64,000 bases of DNA, taken from the NCBI GenBank assembly GCA_041394605.1, contig JAWKHX010000004.1:768183-832182 (forward strand). The letters are read 5' to 3'. Positions 8,991-15,496 of the stretch are shown piece by piece; the stretch's first letter is position 1, and every line of letters begins with the position of its first letter. The position numbers and the translations under genes are program-made. The notes under the pieces were generated by a model. It was not told the origin of the DNA. It did no database searches and was given only the letters and a program-made list of their open reading frames with translations. This DNA comes from UBA668 sp041394605. GTDB lineage: Bacteria > Actinomycetota > Acidimicrobiia > Acidimicrobiales > Ilumatobacteraceae.

Positions 8991-9088
8991 TGCTGGACTG
9001 CGACCGCCTGTGGACTCGTCTGGTGACGCTGGTGTACCGCCTGCGCCGCAAGCCCCGGGTCACCGGCCACATGCCCCCGCGCCGCTGA
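8987..9088 (+). CDS. LDI-associated microprotein, copy 2 (33 aa)
   Basis: ATG 8987 overlaps the stop of LDI-like copy 2 as ATGA, and an in-frame ATG follows at 8990. The protein reads MMLDCDRLWTRLVTLVYRL and continues with RRKPRVTGHMPPRR. It aligns with the microprotein at 6889-7017: a Cys four residues before Trp, the identical WTRLV, a basic stretch, P-x-VT and a PP tail. Coupled translation and the repeated gene order (LDI-like, then microprotein) support it as a real gene despite its size. The function is unknown. Confidence 0.65.
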   Translation: MMLDCDRLWTRLVTLVYRLRRKPRVTGHMPPRR

Positions 9089-9107
9089 CCCCGCCACCCC
9101 GCCCCCG

Positions 9108-9230
9108 TAGCCCGCCTCCGCAGCCCGCCTCCGTAGCCCGCCTCCGCAGCCCGGTTCGCAGCCCGCCTCCGCAGCCCGCCCGCGCAGCCCCCCCCTCCGC
9201 GGCCCGCCCGCGCAGCCCGCCAGCGCAGCC
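9108..9230. repeat. Degenerate 13-bp tandem repeat, unit YAGCCCGCCTCCG
   Basis: About nine imperfect copies of a 13-nt unit fill the start of the 317-bp gap between the second microprotein and the LLM-class oxidoreductase. The first copies are nearly exact and later ones drift. No start or ribosome binding site supports translation of its Pro-rich frame, so it is treated as non-coding. It could have arisen by slippage. Confidence 0.65.
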
Positions 9231-9284
9231 CCGCCACCCCGCCACCCCGCCCCGCAGCGGGTTCGCCTCCGTCGCAGATGACGT

Positions 9285-9368
9285 CTGTGTCACGGCACAG
9301 CGTTCACGGTCACGCCATGGACGGACGTACTTCTGTGTCGTGACCGTGATGTCTGTGCCGTGACACAG
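9285..9368. repeat. Long inverted repeat with two CTGTG-N6-CACAG elements
   Basis: Arm 9285-9300 is the exact reverse complement of 9353-9368 (16 bp), and 9304-9314 is the reverse complement of 9339-9349 (11 bp). Three unpaired bases separate the two blocks on each side, and the loop is 24 nt. Each 16-bp arm is itself an imperfect palindrome of the form CTGTG-N6-CACAG. It could act as a terminator for the LDI operon, as a pair of operators for the following gene, or as an interspersed repeat. There is no T-tract, so a simple intrinsic terminator is doubtful. Confidence 0.7.
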
Positions 9369-9405
9369 AGGGTGCGGGGGCACGGTGTCGCGCGAGGCTG
9401 GGGGC

Positions 9406-10233
9406 ATGCGGTATGCCATCTCCACTTCGCCCCAACGGACCACCTGGAACTGGATGCTGGAGGCCTGGCAGCGCGCCGACACGATCGACGTGTTCGAGAG
9501 CGGATGGACGTTCGACCACTTCTACCCCCTGTTCGGCGACTCGACGGAGGACTGCCTGGAGGGTTGGATGACGCTGGCCGCGCTCCTCCACGAGACCCGC
9601 CGGTTGCGTGGTGGGGTGCTGGTGAGCGGGATGATCTACCGCCACCCGGCCCTGCTGGCCCACATGGCCACCACGCTGGACATCACGTCCGGCGGGCGGG
9701 TGGAACTGGGCGTGGGAGCCGGCTGGAACGAGGAGGAGTGCGACGCGTTCGGCATCGAGCTCGGCTCGCTGACGGAGCGGTTCGACCGCTTCGAGGAGGG
9801 TCTGGCGGTGATCGACGGCATGCTCACGGCCGAACGCACCACCGTGCACGGGCAGTACTACACGGTCACCGAGGCGATGAACAACCCGAAGCCGGTGCAG
9901 CGCCCGCTGCCGATCTGCATCGGTGGGCGGGGCCTGCGGCGGACGATGCCGCTCGTGGCCCGCTACGCCCACCACTGGAACTACGGCGGCGGCGATCCCG
10001 CCGAATTCACCCGCTGCCGCGACGTGATCCACGAGCACTGCGCCGCACTCGGCCGCGACCCGCAGGAGATCACCTGCTCCGTCCTGGCCCGTTGGGCCGG
10101 CGACCCGAAGCGTTTCCGTGACGATGCGGCCGCCTTCGGTGACGTGGGCGCCGATCTGGCCCTCGTTGCACTGCCCAAGGACGTGGCCGGGGCGGCGGCC
10201 GTGGAGGAAGTGGCGGCGGCGATCGAGGTGTGA
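9406..10233 (+). CDS. LLM-class F420-dependent oxidoreductase
   Basis: Luciferase-like TIM-barrel protein of 275 aa. Visible signatures are TSGGRVELGVGAGWNEEECDAFG near residue 100, the family's cofactor-contacting segment, and PLPICIGGRG near 170. Actinobacterial members of this branch usually use coenzyme F420 as hydride carrier, though FMN cannot be excluded from sequence. I start at ATG 9406 (MRYAISTSPQRTT), which begins at the first beta strand; GTG 9385 would add seven residues. It lies alone between the long inverted repeat and the palindrome before the desaturase. The substrate is unknown. Confidence 0.88.
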   Translation: MRYAISTSPQRTTWNWMLEAWQRADTIDVFESGWTFDHFYPLFGDSTEDCLEGWMTLAALLHETRRLRGGVLVSGMIYRHPALLAHMATTLDITSGGRVELGVGAGWNEEECDAFGIELGSLTERFDRFEEGLAVIDGMLTAERTTVHGQYYTVTEAMNNPKPVQRPLPICIGGRGLRRTMPLVARYAHHWNYGGGDPAEFTRCRDVIHEHCAALGRDPQEITCSVLARWAGDPKRFRDDAAAFGDVGADLALVALPKDVAGAAAVEEVAAAIEV

Positions 10234-10261
10234 CCGGCGACCGGCGCCCCGGTTTCGCCCT

Positions 10262-10283
10262 GTCTACCTACCGGTAGGTAGAC
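10262..10283. promoter_or_regulatory. Perfect 22-bp palindrome upstream of desaturase, TetR-type operator
   Basis: The left half GTCTACCTACC is followed without spacer by its exact reverse complement. It ends 5 bp before the TAGGGT hexamer, so it spans the expected -35 region of the desaturase promoter. A bound protein would block transcription. Symmetry and size fit a TetR-family operator; the cognate regulator is not identifiable here. Confidence 0.7.
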
Positions 10284-10288
10284 GATGC

Positions 10289-10294
10289 TAGGGT
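10289..10294 (+). promoter_or_regulatory. -10-like hexamer TAGGGT, 7 nt before start codon
   Basis: TAGGGT in the context GCTAGGGT sits 7 nt before ATG 10302, consistent with a leaderless desaturase transcript controlled by the adjacent palindrome. Confidence 0.45.
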
Positions 10295-10301
10295 GTCGCC
10301 G

Positions 10302-11363
10302 ATGTCGATCGACGAGCGCCCCCCGGTCATCCAGCGCGAGCACTCCCTCAACGACGTGCGCGCGGTCATCCCCGACGCGTGCTACCAGCGCTCCGCCGGC
10401 CGGGCCGCGGCCGCGTTGGGCCTGGCCACGCTGGTCTACGTGGCTCCACTGGTGGGGCTGGCGCTCAGCCACACCTGGTGGATCACCCTGCTGCTGTGGC
10501 CGCTGGCCGGGCTGGGTGTGTCCGGCCTGTTCGTGCTCGGGCACGACGCGTCGCACGGTGCCCTGCTGAACTCCCGCCGGCTGAACCGGGTGGTGGCCCA
10601 GTTCTGCATGGCGCCCAGCGTGCATGCCGAAGCAGCGTGGGACCTCGGCCACAACCGCATCCACCACGGCTACACCACCCGCGAGGGGTTCGACTTCGTG
10701 TGGCACCCGCTCACGCCACAGCAGTACCGCGACCTCGGCCGGCTGGGCCGTGCGCGGCACCGCTTCGAGTGGTCGTTCGCAGGTGCCGGCGCCTACTACC
10801 TGCGCACGGTGTGGTGGGAGAAGATGTGGCGGTTCAACGCGCCGGGCAAGCGCCGCGCCGCCATCATCCGCGACAAGGTCACGCTGGGCGCGGCGGTGGC
10901 GCTGCTGTTCGCCACCACCGGCGTGGTGGCCGGCCTGGCCGACGGCTGGGTGACCGCCGTGTGGGTGCCGATCAAGCTGTGGGTGGTTCCGTTCCTCATC
11001 TTCGTGCACGTCATCGGCTGGACGGTCTACGTGCACCACGTGTCGCCGGAGATCCGCTGGTGGGCACGCAAGGAGTGGAGCCAGTTCAAGGGGCAGATGG
11101 ACTCCACCACGATCATGCGCATCCCGCGCCTGGTGAACCGGCTGTGGTTGCACAACATCATGGTGCACGTGCCGCACCACGTGGACGCCCGCATCCCGTT
11201 CCACCAGCTGCCCAAAGCGGCCAAGGCCATCGCCGCCGCCTACCCGGAGACCGTGCGCACGATCCGCCTGTCCGTGCGCGAGTACCTGCGGGCCACCCGC
11301 TCGTGCAAGCTGTACGACTTCGAGGCCGGTCGCTGGCTGCCGTACTCCGCTGCCAGGGCCTGA
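10302..11363 (+). CDS. Membrane fatty acid desaturase-family protein
   Basis: Integral-membrane di-iron enzyme of 353 aa. The three histidine boxes are HDASH (81-85), HNRIHH (117-122) and HVPHH (289-293), with hydrophobic segments near 38-78 and 195-245. It probably introduces a double bond or hydroxyl group into an acyl chain at the membrane; regiospecificity cannot be read. ATG 10302 is chosen over GTG 10293 because of the TAGGGT spacing. The 22-bp palindrome directly upstream suggests repression by a TetR-family lipid-sensing regulator. Confidence 0.9.
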   Translation: MSIDERPPVIQREHSLNDVRAVIPDACYQRSAGRAAAALGLATLVYVAPLVGLALSHTWWITLLLWPLAGLGVSGLFVLGHDASHGALLNSRRLNRVVAQFCMAPSVHAEAAWDLGHNRIHHGYTTREGFDFVWHPLTPQQYRDLGRLGRARHRFEWSFAGAGAYYLRTVWWEKMWRFNAPGKRRAAIIRDKVTLGAAVALLFATTGVVAGLADGWVTAVWVPIKLWVVPFLIFVHVIGWTVYVHHVSPEIRWWARKEWSQFKGQMDSTTIMRIPRLVNRLWLHNIMVHVPHHVDARIPFHQLPKAAKAIAAAYPETVRTIRLSVREYLRATRSCKLYDFEAGRWLPYSAARA

Positions 11364-11388
11364 ACCGCCCGGTGCCAACATGGCGGGC

Positions 11389-12390
11389 ATGCCCCGCCTG
11401 AGCGCCTTCGACGAGTACCTCGTCCACCAACTGCCCGAGCCGATCGGGGTGGTGGAGCAGCACCATCCGCACTGGCGGGAGAGCCTGTTCTTCGTGGCCC
11501 ACCGGCCGGGCTCGCTGGGCGACATGGTGATCATGACGTTCGCCACGTTCCCCGCTCGCCAGGTGGTGGACAGCCTGCAGATGGGCCGGGTTGGCGGCGT
11601 GCGGGTGCTCGGGCGTCACGAGCGGCCCTACGACGGTGACCCGTGCACGACGGACACGGGCGCAGCCCGCATCGAGATCGTCAGGCCGTTCGAGGAGGTC
11701 CGCCTGTGGGCCGATCCGGACATGGGCGAGTTGGGCATCGACCTCACGTTCCGGGCCCGTACGCCCCACTACGGCCTGCGGCGGGGCTCCATGCGGGCCG
11801 GCGACGAGCCGATCTGGGACCAGCGCCACATGCTCCAGTCCGGCTGGTACGAGGGCACGTACACCCACGGCGGCACCACCTACGAGATCGACCGCTGGTG
11901 GGGCCAGCGCGACCATTCCTGGGGCATCCGCGACCACGGCCGCTGCCCGATGTGGACCTGGTGGCAGCTGCAGTTGGAGGACGGCATGCTCGGCAACTGG
12001 CACTGGGAGTTCGCCAATGGCGCGATGGTGTACAGCGACGGCTGCTGGTCGCCCACCGACGGGACGGACCCGGTGCCGATGGTCCGCTTCGAGCACGACG
12101 TGCAGTGGGTGGACGCCGCCGGCAACCCGGTGGCCTACGGCCAGCACGGCGAGGCGGTGGAGGGCATCCGCGGCACCGGCGTGTTCCACCTCGAAGGTGG
12201 CCGGCGGGTGCAGGTGGAGGTCGAGGGCTCGTTCGACCGGCCCTACGAGCCGTTCCACCGTGGCGGCCTGAACCAGGTGACGGTGCGCACCGACGACGGC
12301 CGCAGCGGCACCGGGATCATCGAGATCACCGGCGCCCACCACCATCACTTCTTCCCCGACACCACCGGCTTCGGCACCCTGCCGGTGTAG
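11389..12390 (+). CDS. CrtC/AttH-like lipocalin-fold protein, function unknown
   Basis: Protein of about 333 aa, rich in Trp and beta structure, without signal peptide or membrane segment. The motif WGQRDHSWGIRDHGR near residue 170 resembles the DHxWG element of hydroxyneurosporene-synthase/AttH-like proteins, and a second Trp-rich element WTWWQLQLEDG follows. A C-terminal stretch ends ITGAHHHHFFPDT. Assignment to that superfamily rests on these short motifs and is tentative. ATG 11389 is favoured over ATG 11380 because a CAACAT hexamer ends 7 nt before it. The gene follows the desaturase by 25 bp; lipid or carotenoid chemistry is a guess. Confidence 0.75.
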   Translation: MPRLSAFDEYLVHQLPEPIGVVEQHHPHWRESLFFVAHRPGSLGDMVIMTFATFPARQVVDSLQMGRVGGVRVLGRHERPYDGDPCTTDTGAARIEIVRPFEEVRLWADPDMGELGIDLTFRARTPHYGLRRGSMRAGDEPIWDQRHMLQSGWYEGTYTHGGTTYEIDRWWGQRDHSWGIRDHGRCPMWTWWQLQLEDGMLGNWHWEFANGAMVYSDGCWSPTDGTDPVPMVRFEHDVQWVDAAGNPVAYGQHGEAVEGIRGTGVFHLEGGRRVQVEVEGSFDRPYEPFHRGGLNQVTVRTDDGRSGTGIIEITGAHHHHFFPDTTGFGTLPV

Positions 12391-12400
12391 CCAGGGCCCG

Positions 12401-12447
12401 CAAGTTGGCGGTGAGATGCGGTGGTACCGCACCTCAGCGCCAACTTG
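12401..12447. terminator. Long hairpin between convergent genes
   Basis: CAAGTTGGCG (12401-12410) pairs with its exact complement at 12438-12447, and the inner GAGATGCGGT pairs with ACCGCACCTC with one mismatch. It lies between the stop of the CrtC-like gene and the stop of the convergent DUF302 gene, so it can serve as a bidirectional terminator. There is no T-tract. Confidence 0.65.
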
Positions 12448-12463
12448 GGGGAGGGAGGGGGTC

Positions 12464-12838
12464 TCAGCCGAGCGAGGCGACGGCGGCGCTGAGCTTGGCG
12501 CTCACCTCGCTGGCCAGCGCGTCGAAGGCTGGGTCGTTCATCAGCGCGGTGGGGTCCACGGCCGACACCTTGGTGCCACCTTCCACGGCCTCCACCACGA
12601 CGTTGCAGGGCAGCAGCAGCGCGACCGACGGGTCCAGCTCCAGCGCCCGGTTGGCGAAGCCCGGGTTGCAGGCGCCGAGGATCTTGAGGAACGGGCGGTC
12701 GATGCCGAGCTTGGCCTTGAACGTCGCCTGCACGTCGATCTCGGTGAGCACGCCGAAGCCGTTGTCGGCGAGCGCGGTACGGATGGCGGCCTCGGCTGCC
12801 TCGGGGGTCATGTCGACGGTGGTCTCGATGGCGTCCAT
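12464..12838 (-). CDS. DUF302 domain protein
   Basis: Small cytosolic protein of 124 aa with the DUF302 fold, including the typical KAKLGIDRPFLKILGACNPGF region and LLPCNVVV. DUF302 proteins are uncharacterised but often occur near metal- or sulfur-responsive CsoR/CstR regulators. The start at 12838 has a GGGAG site upstream. It is divergent from a Cys-rich small gene, with a CsoR-like operator between them, which suggests copper, persulfide or related thiol stress as the signal; this is inference. Confidence 0.9.
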   Translation of the reverse strand: MDAIETTVDMTPEAAEAAIRTALADNGFGVLTEIDVQATFKAKLGIDRPFLKILGACNPGFANRALELDPSVALLLPCNVVVEAVEGGTKVSAVDPTALMNDPAFDALASEVSAKLSAAVASLG

Positions 12839-12875
12839 GGTGTGATCTCCCTGTTGTGTGCGAACGGTCCTCAGG

Positions 12876-12891
12876 ATACCCTGGGGGGTAT
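12876..12891. promoter_or_regulatory. CsoR/CstR-like operator ATACC-N6-GGTAT
   Basis: ATACCCTGGGGGGTAT has perfect 5-bp outer arms and a C/G-rich centre. It closely resembles the copper-responsive CsoR operator of Bacillus (TACCC-N4-GGGGTA, from memory). It lies between the divergent DUF302 gene and the Cys-rich small gene and touches the start codon of the latter. No csoR gene is visible in the window. Confidence 0.6.
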
Positions 12892-13042
12892 GTGTATGGC
12901 AATCACCTGCTACGACTGCGGCCGCCCGACCTGGGCCGGTTGCGGTGCCCATGTCGAAGCCGTCCTCGGTCATGTCCCGGCCGAGGACCGTTGCTGCTGT
13001 GGTGAGGAGGATGCCACTTCCGGCAGCGCGCTGCGCAGCTGA
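12890..13042 (+). CDS. Cys-rich small zinc-ribbon-like protein (50 aa)
   Basis: Protein MCMAITCYDCGRPTWAGCG followed by AHVEAVLGHVPAEDRCCCGEED. Cysteines at 2, 7, 10, 18 and 35-37 suggest a metal-binding knuckle. The TWAGCGAHVE element is one I recognise from short conserved hypothetical proteins in Actinobacteria. ATG 12890 keeps the conserved Met-Cys beginning but overlaps the operator; ATG 12896 is the alternative. Control by a CsoR-type repressor is suggested by that overlap. Confidence 0.75.
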   Translation: MCMAITCYDCGRPTWAGCGAHVEAVLGHVPAEDRCCCGEEDATSGSALRS

Positions 13043-13051
13043 CCGGGGCAC

Positions 13052-13073
13052 GGCACGGGTCCGCACCCGTGCC
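13052..13073 (+). terminator. GC-rich hairpin after small Cys-rich gene
   Basis: GGCACGGGT, loop CCGC, then ACCCGTGCC form a perfect 9-bp stem starting 10 nt after the stop codon. No T-tract follows. It probably separates this gene from the molybdenum hydroxylase gene. Confidence 0.6.
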
Positions 13074-13083
13074 GATGATCGGG

Positions 13084-13089
13084 TACGTT
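13084..13089 (+). promoter_or_regulatory. -10-like hexamer TACGTT, 7 nt before start codon
   Basis: TACGTT in GGTACGTT stands 7 nt before ATG 13097. No Shine-Dalgarno sequence is present, so a leaderless transcript is likely. Confidence 0.4.
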
Positions 13090-13096
13090 CGGCCGG

Positions 13097-15496
13097 ATGG
13101 CCGGATCGATCCTCGGAACCCGGGTGCTGCGCACCGAAGACCCTGAGCTCCTCACAGGTCAGGCCCGTTACGTGGCCGACCTGCAACTGGACCACCCACT
13201 GCACCTGGCGTTCGTGCGCTCGGAGTTCGCTCACGCCCGTGTCACGGCCGTCGACACGGCCGATGCGCTGGCGATGGACGGTGTGGTGGCCGCGCTCACG
13301 CAGGCCGACCTCGGCCTGGCTCCGTTCCACGGGATGGCCAAGGTGCACAACGACTTCGCCCGGCCGCCGCTGGCCGACGGCGTGGTGCGCTTCGTGGGCG
13401 AGCCGATCGCCGCCGTGCTGGCCGAGACCGAGGTGCAGGCCCGCGATGCGGCCGACGCCGTGATCGTGGACTACGACCCGCTGCCCGCAGTGGTGGACCC
13501 GGAGGACGCGCTGGCCGATGGCGCGCCCGTCATCTTCCCCGAGCACGGCGACAACGTGGCCGTGGCCGTCACCGACCCGCGCAACCCGGGCGTCTTCGGC
13601 GACGCCGACGTCATCGTCCGCGGACGCTATGTCAACCAGCGGATGGCCGTGGCGCCGATGGAGCCGCACGGGGTGGCGGCCGTCCCGGGTGAGGACGGGC
13701 GCCTCACCGTCTACGGCTCCACCCAGATGCCGCACGTGCTGCAGATGGGCCTGGCGCGGGCCTTGAAGGTGGACAAGGCGTTGATCCGGGTGGTCACCCC
13801 GCACGTCGGCGGTGGCTTCGGCGGCAAGGCGGGGCTGTACGCCGAGCAACTTGTGGTCGCGGCCGCAGCCATGCGCCTCGGTCGCCCGGTCACATGGATG
13901 AGCACCCGCAGCGAGGACATGCTGGCGCTGGCCCACAGCCGCGGCCAGGTGCAGTACGTGGAGCTCGGCTGCCGCACGGACGGCACGTTCACCGGCCTGC
14001 GCGTCCACCTCGTCGGCGACGCCGGTGCGTACCCCGGCATGGGGGCGTTCCTGCCCGCCGGCACGAAGCGGATGTCCAACGGCACGTACGCGTTCGGGGC
14101 CATCCAGTTCGACGTTGCCGCGGCGTGCACCAACACCACACCCACCGGCGCGTACCGTGGCGCAGGTCGCCCGGAGGCCTCCGCCCTCCTCGAGCGGGCC
14201 GTCGACCACGCGGCCCTCACACTGGGCATCGACCCCATCGAGCTGCGCCGGCGCAACCTGCTGGCCGACGACGTCTTCCCGTTCGCCACGCTCACCGGCA
14301 TCACCTACGACAGCGGCGCCTACGTCACGCCGCTCGACGAAGCCGCCCGCCTGGCCGGCTACGACGCCCTGCGGGCCGAGCAGGCGGAGCGCCGCGCCCG
14401 TGGCGACCGCCGCCTGCTGGGGATCGGCGTGGCCTGCTACGTGGAGATCACCGCCGGCGGGTCGGGCAGCGAGTACGGCTCGGTCACCGTCCACCCGGAC
14501 GGCACGGCCACGATCCTCGCCGGCACGTCCGCCCACGGGCAGGGCCACCAGACGTCGTTCGCCATGATCGTCAGCAGCCGCACCGGCATCCCGGTGGACC
14601 GCATCCGCCTGGCCGCCGTGGACACCGACGAGGTCCGCAGTGGCGGCGGCACCGGTGGTTCCAGGTCACTGCAGCTCGGCGGGTCGGCCGTGCTGAAGGC
14701 CACCGAGGCGATGGTGGACAAGGCCCGCGCTCTGGCCGCCCGGCTGCTGGAGGCCGACCCGGCCGACATCGTGGTGGACACCGAGGCCGGCACCGTGGGC
14801 GTCGCCGGTGTGCCCGCCACGGCACTGGACTGGGCGGCGCTCGCTGCGGCCGCCGAGGCCGACACCGAGGCGGTGGACCACGAGGACGGCACGCTCGGCC
14901 TGGCCGCCCAACTGGACTTCGACCAGGGCAGCCCGACGTTCCCGTTCGGCGCCCACATCGCCGTCGTGGAGGTGGACCGCGACACCGGGCGCGTCACCCT
15001 GCTCCGCCACATCGCGGTGGACGACTGCGGCACCGTGTTGAACCCGCTGCTGGTGGAGGGCCAGCAGCACGGCGGCACCGCCGCGGGCGTCAGCCAGGCG
15101 CTGTACGAGCACGTCCGCTACGACGCCGACGGCAACCCGCTGACCGGCAACTTCATGGACTACGCCCTGCCGTCGGCCGCCGAGTTCCCCTCCTTCGAGG
15201 TGCACAGCACCGAGACCCCGACCCCGCTGAACCCGCTCGGTGCGAAGGGCATCGGTGAGGCCAGCACGATCGGCAGCACGCCCGCCGTGCAGAACGCCGT
15301 CATCGACGCGCTCTCCCACCTGGGCGTGCGGCACATCGACCTGCCGTGCTCCAGCGAGCGGGTGTGGCGGGCCATCCAGGCCGCGGAAGCGGGAACGCTC
15401 GAGGACCCGTGGCGCGAGCCGCCGCCGGTGTTCGCCCGCCTGGCCGCCGGCCAGGAAGCCGACGAAGAAGGCCTGGCGGCCGCGGAAGGAATCTGA
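13097..15496 (+). CDS. Molybdenum hydroxylase large subunit (xanthine dehydrogenase / form II CoxL family)
   Basis: Molybdopterin-binding subunit of 799 aa. Visible cofactor motifs are GGGFGGK near 240, GTSAHGQGH near 478 and GAKGIGEA at about 715-722, which carries the active-site Glu of the family. The active-site loop reads AYRGAGR near 354. True aerobic CO dehydrogenase has AYxCSFR, so this is a form II-type enzyme of unknown substrate. The FAD and 2Fe-2S subunits that normally accompany it are not encoded nearby. The next gene, an amidohydrolase, overlaps by 1 nt (TGATG), suggesting one pathway for an N-heterocycle or aldehyde followed by hydrolysis. Confidence 0.9.
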   Translation: MAGSILGTRVLRTEDPELLTGQARYVADLQLDHPLHLAFVRSEFAHARVTAVDTADALAMDGVVAALTQADLGLAPFHGMAKVHNDFARPPLADGVVRFVGEPIAAVLAETEVQARDAADAVIVDYDPLPAVVDPEDALADGAPVIFPEHGDNVAVAVTDPRNPGVFGDADVIVRGRYVNQRMAVAPMEPHGVAAVPGEDGRLTVYGSTQMPHVLQMGLARALKVDKALIRVVTPHVGGGFGGKAGLYAEQLVVAAAAMRLGRPVTWMSTRSEDMLALAHSRGQVQYVELGCRTDGTFTGLRVHLVGDAGAYPGMGAFLPAGTKRMSNGTYAFGAIQFDVAAACTNTTPTGAYRGAGRPEASALLERAVDHAALTLGIDPIELRRRNLLADDVFPFATLTGITYDSGAYVTPLDEAARLAGYDALRAEQAERRARGDRRLLGIGVACYVEITAGGSGSEYGSVTVHPDGTATILAGTSAHGQGHQTSFAMIVSSRTGIPVDRIRLAAVDTDEVRSGGGTGGSRSLQLGGSAVLKATEAMVDKARALAARLLEADPADIVVDTEAGTVGVAGVPATALDWAALAAAAEADTEAVDHEDGTLGLAAQLDFDQGSPTFPFGAHIAVVEVDRDTGRVTLLRHIAVDDCGTVLNPLLVEGQQHGGTAAGVSQALYEHVRYDADGNPLTGNFMDYALPSAAEFPSFEVHSTETPTPLNPLGAKGIGEASTIGSTPAVQNAVIDALSHLGVRHIDLPCSSERVWRAIQAAEAGTLEDPWREPPPVFARLAAGQEADEEGLAAAEGI

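Noticed and set aside
9089..9270. A Pro-rich coding extension of the second microprotein
   Set aside because: The microprotein stop (9086-9088) is clear and the Pro-rich frame is explained by the 13-bp non-coding repeat.
13097..15496. Aerobic carbon monoxide dehydrogenase (true CoxL)
   Set aside because: The active-site loop is AYRGAGR without the Cys of AYxCSFR, and no coxM/coxS genes are present.
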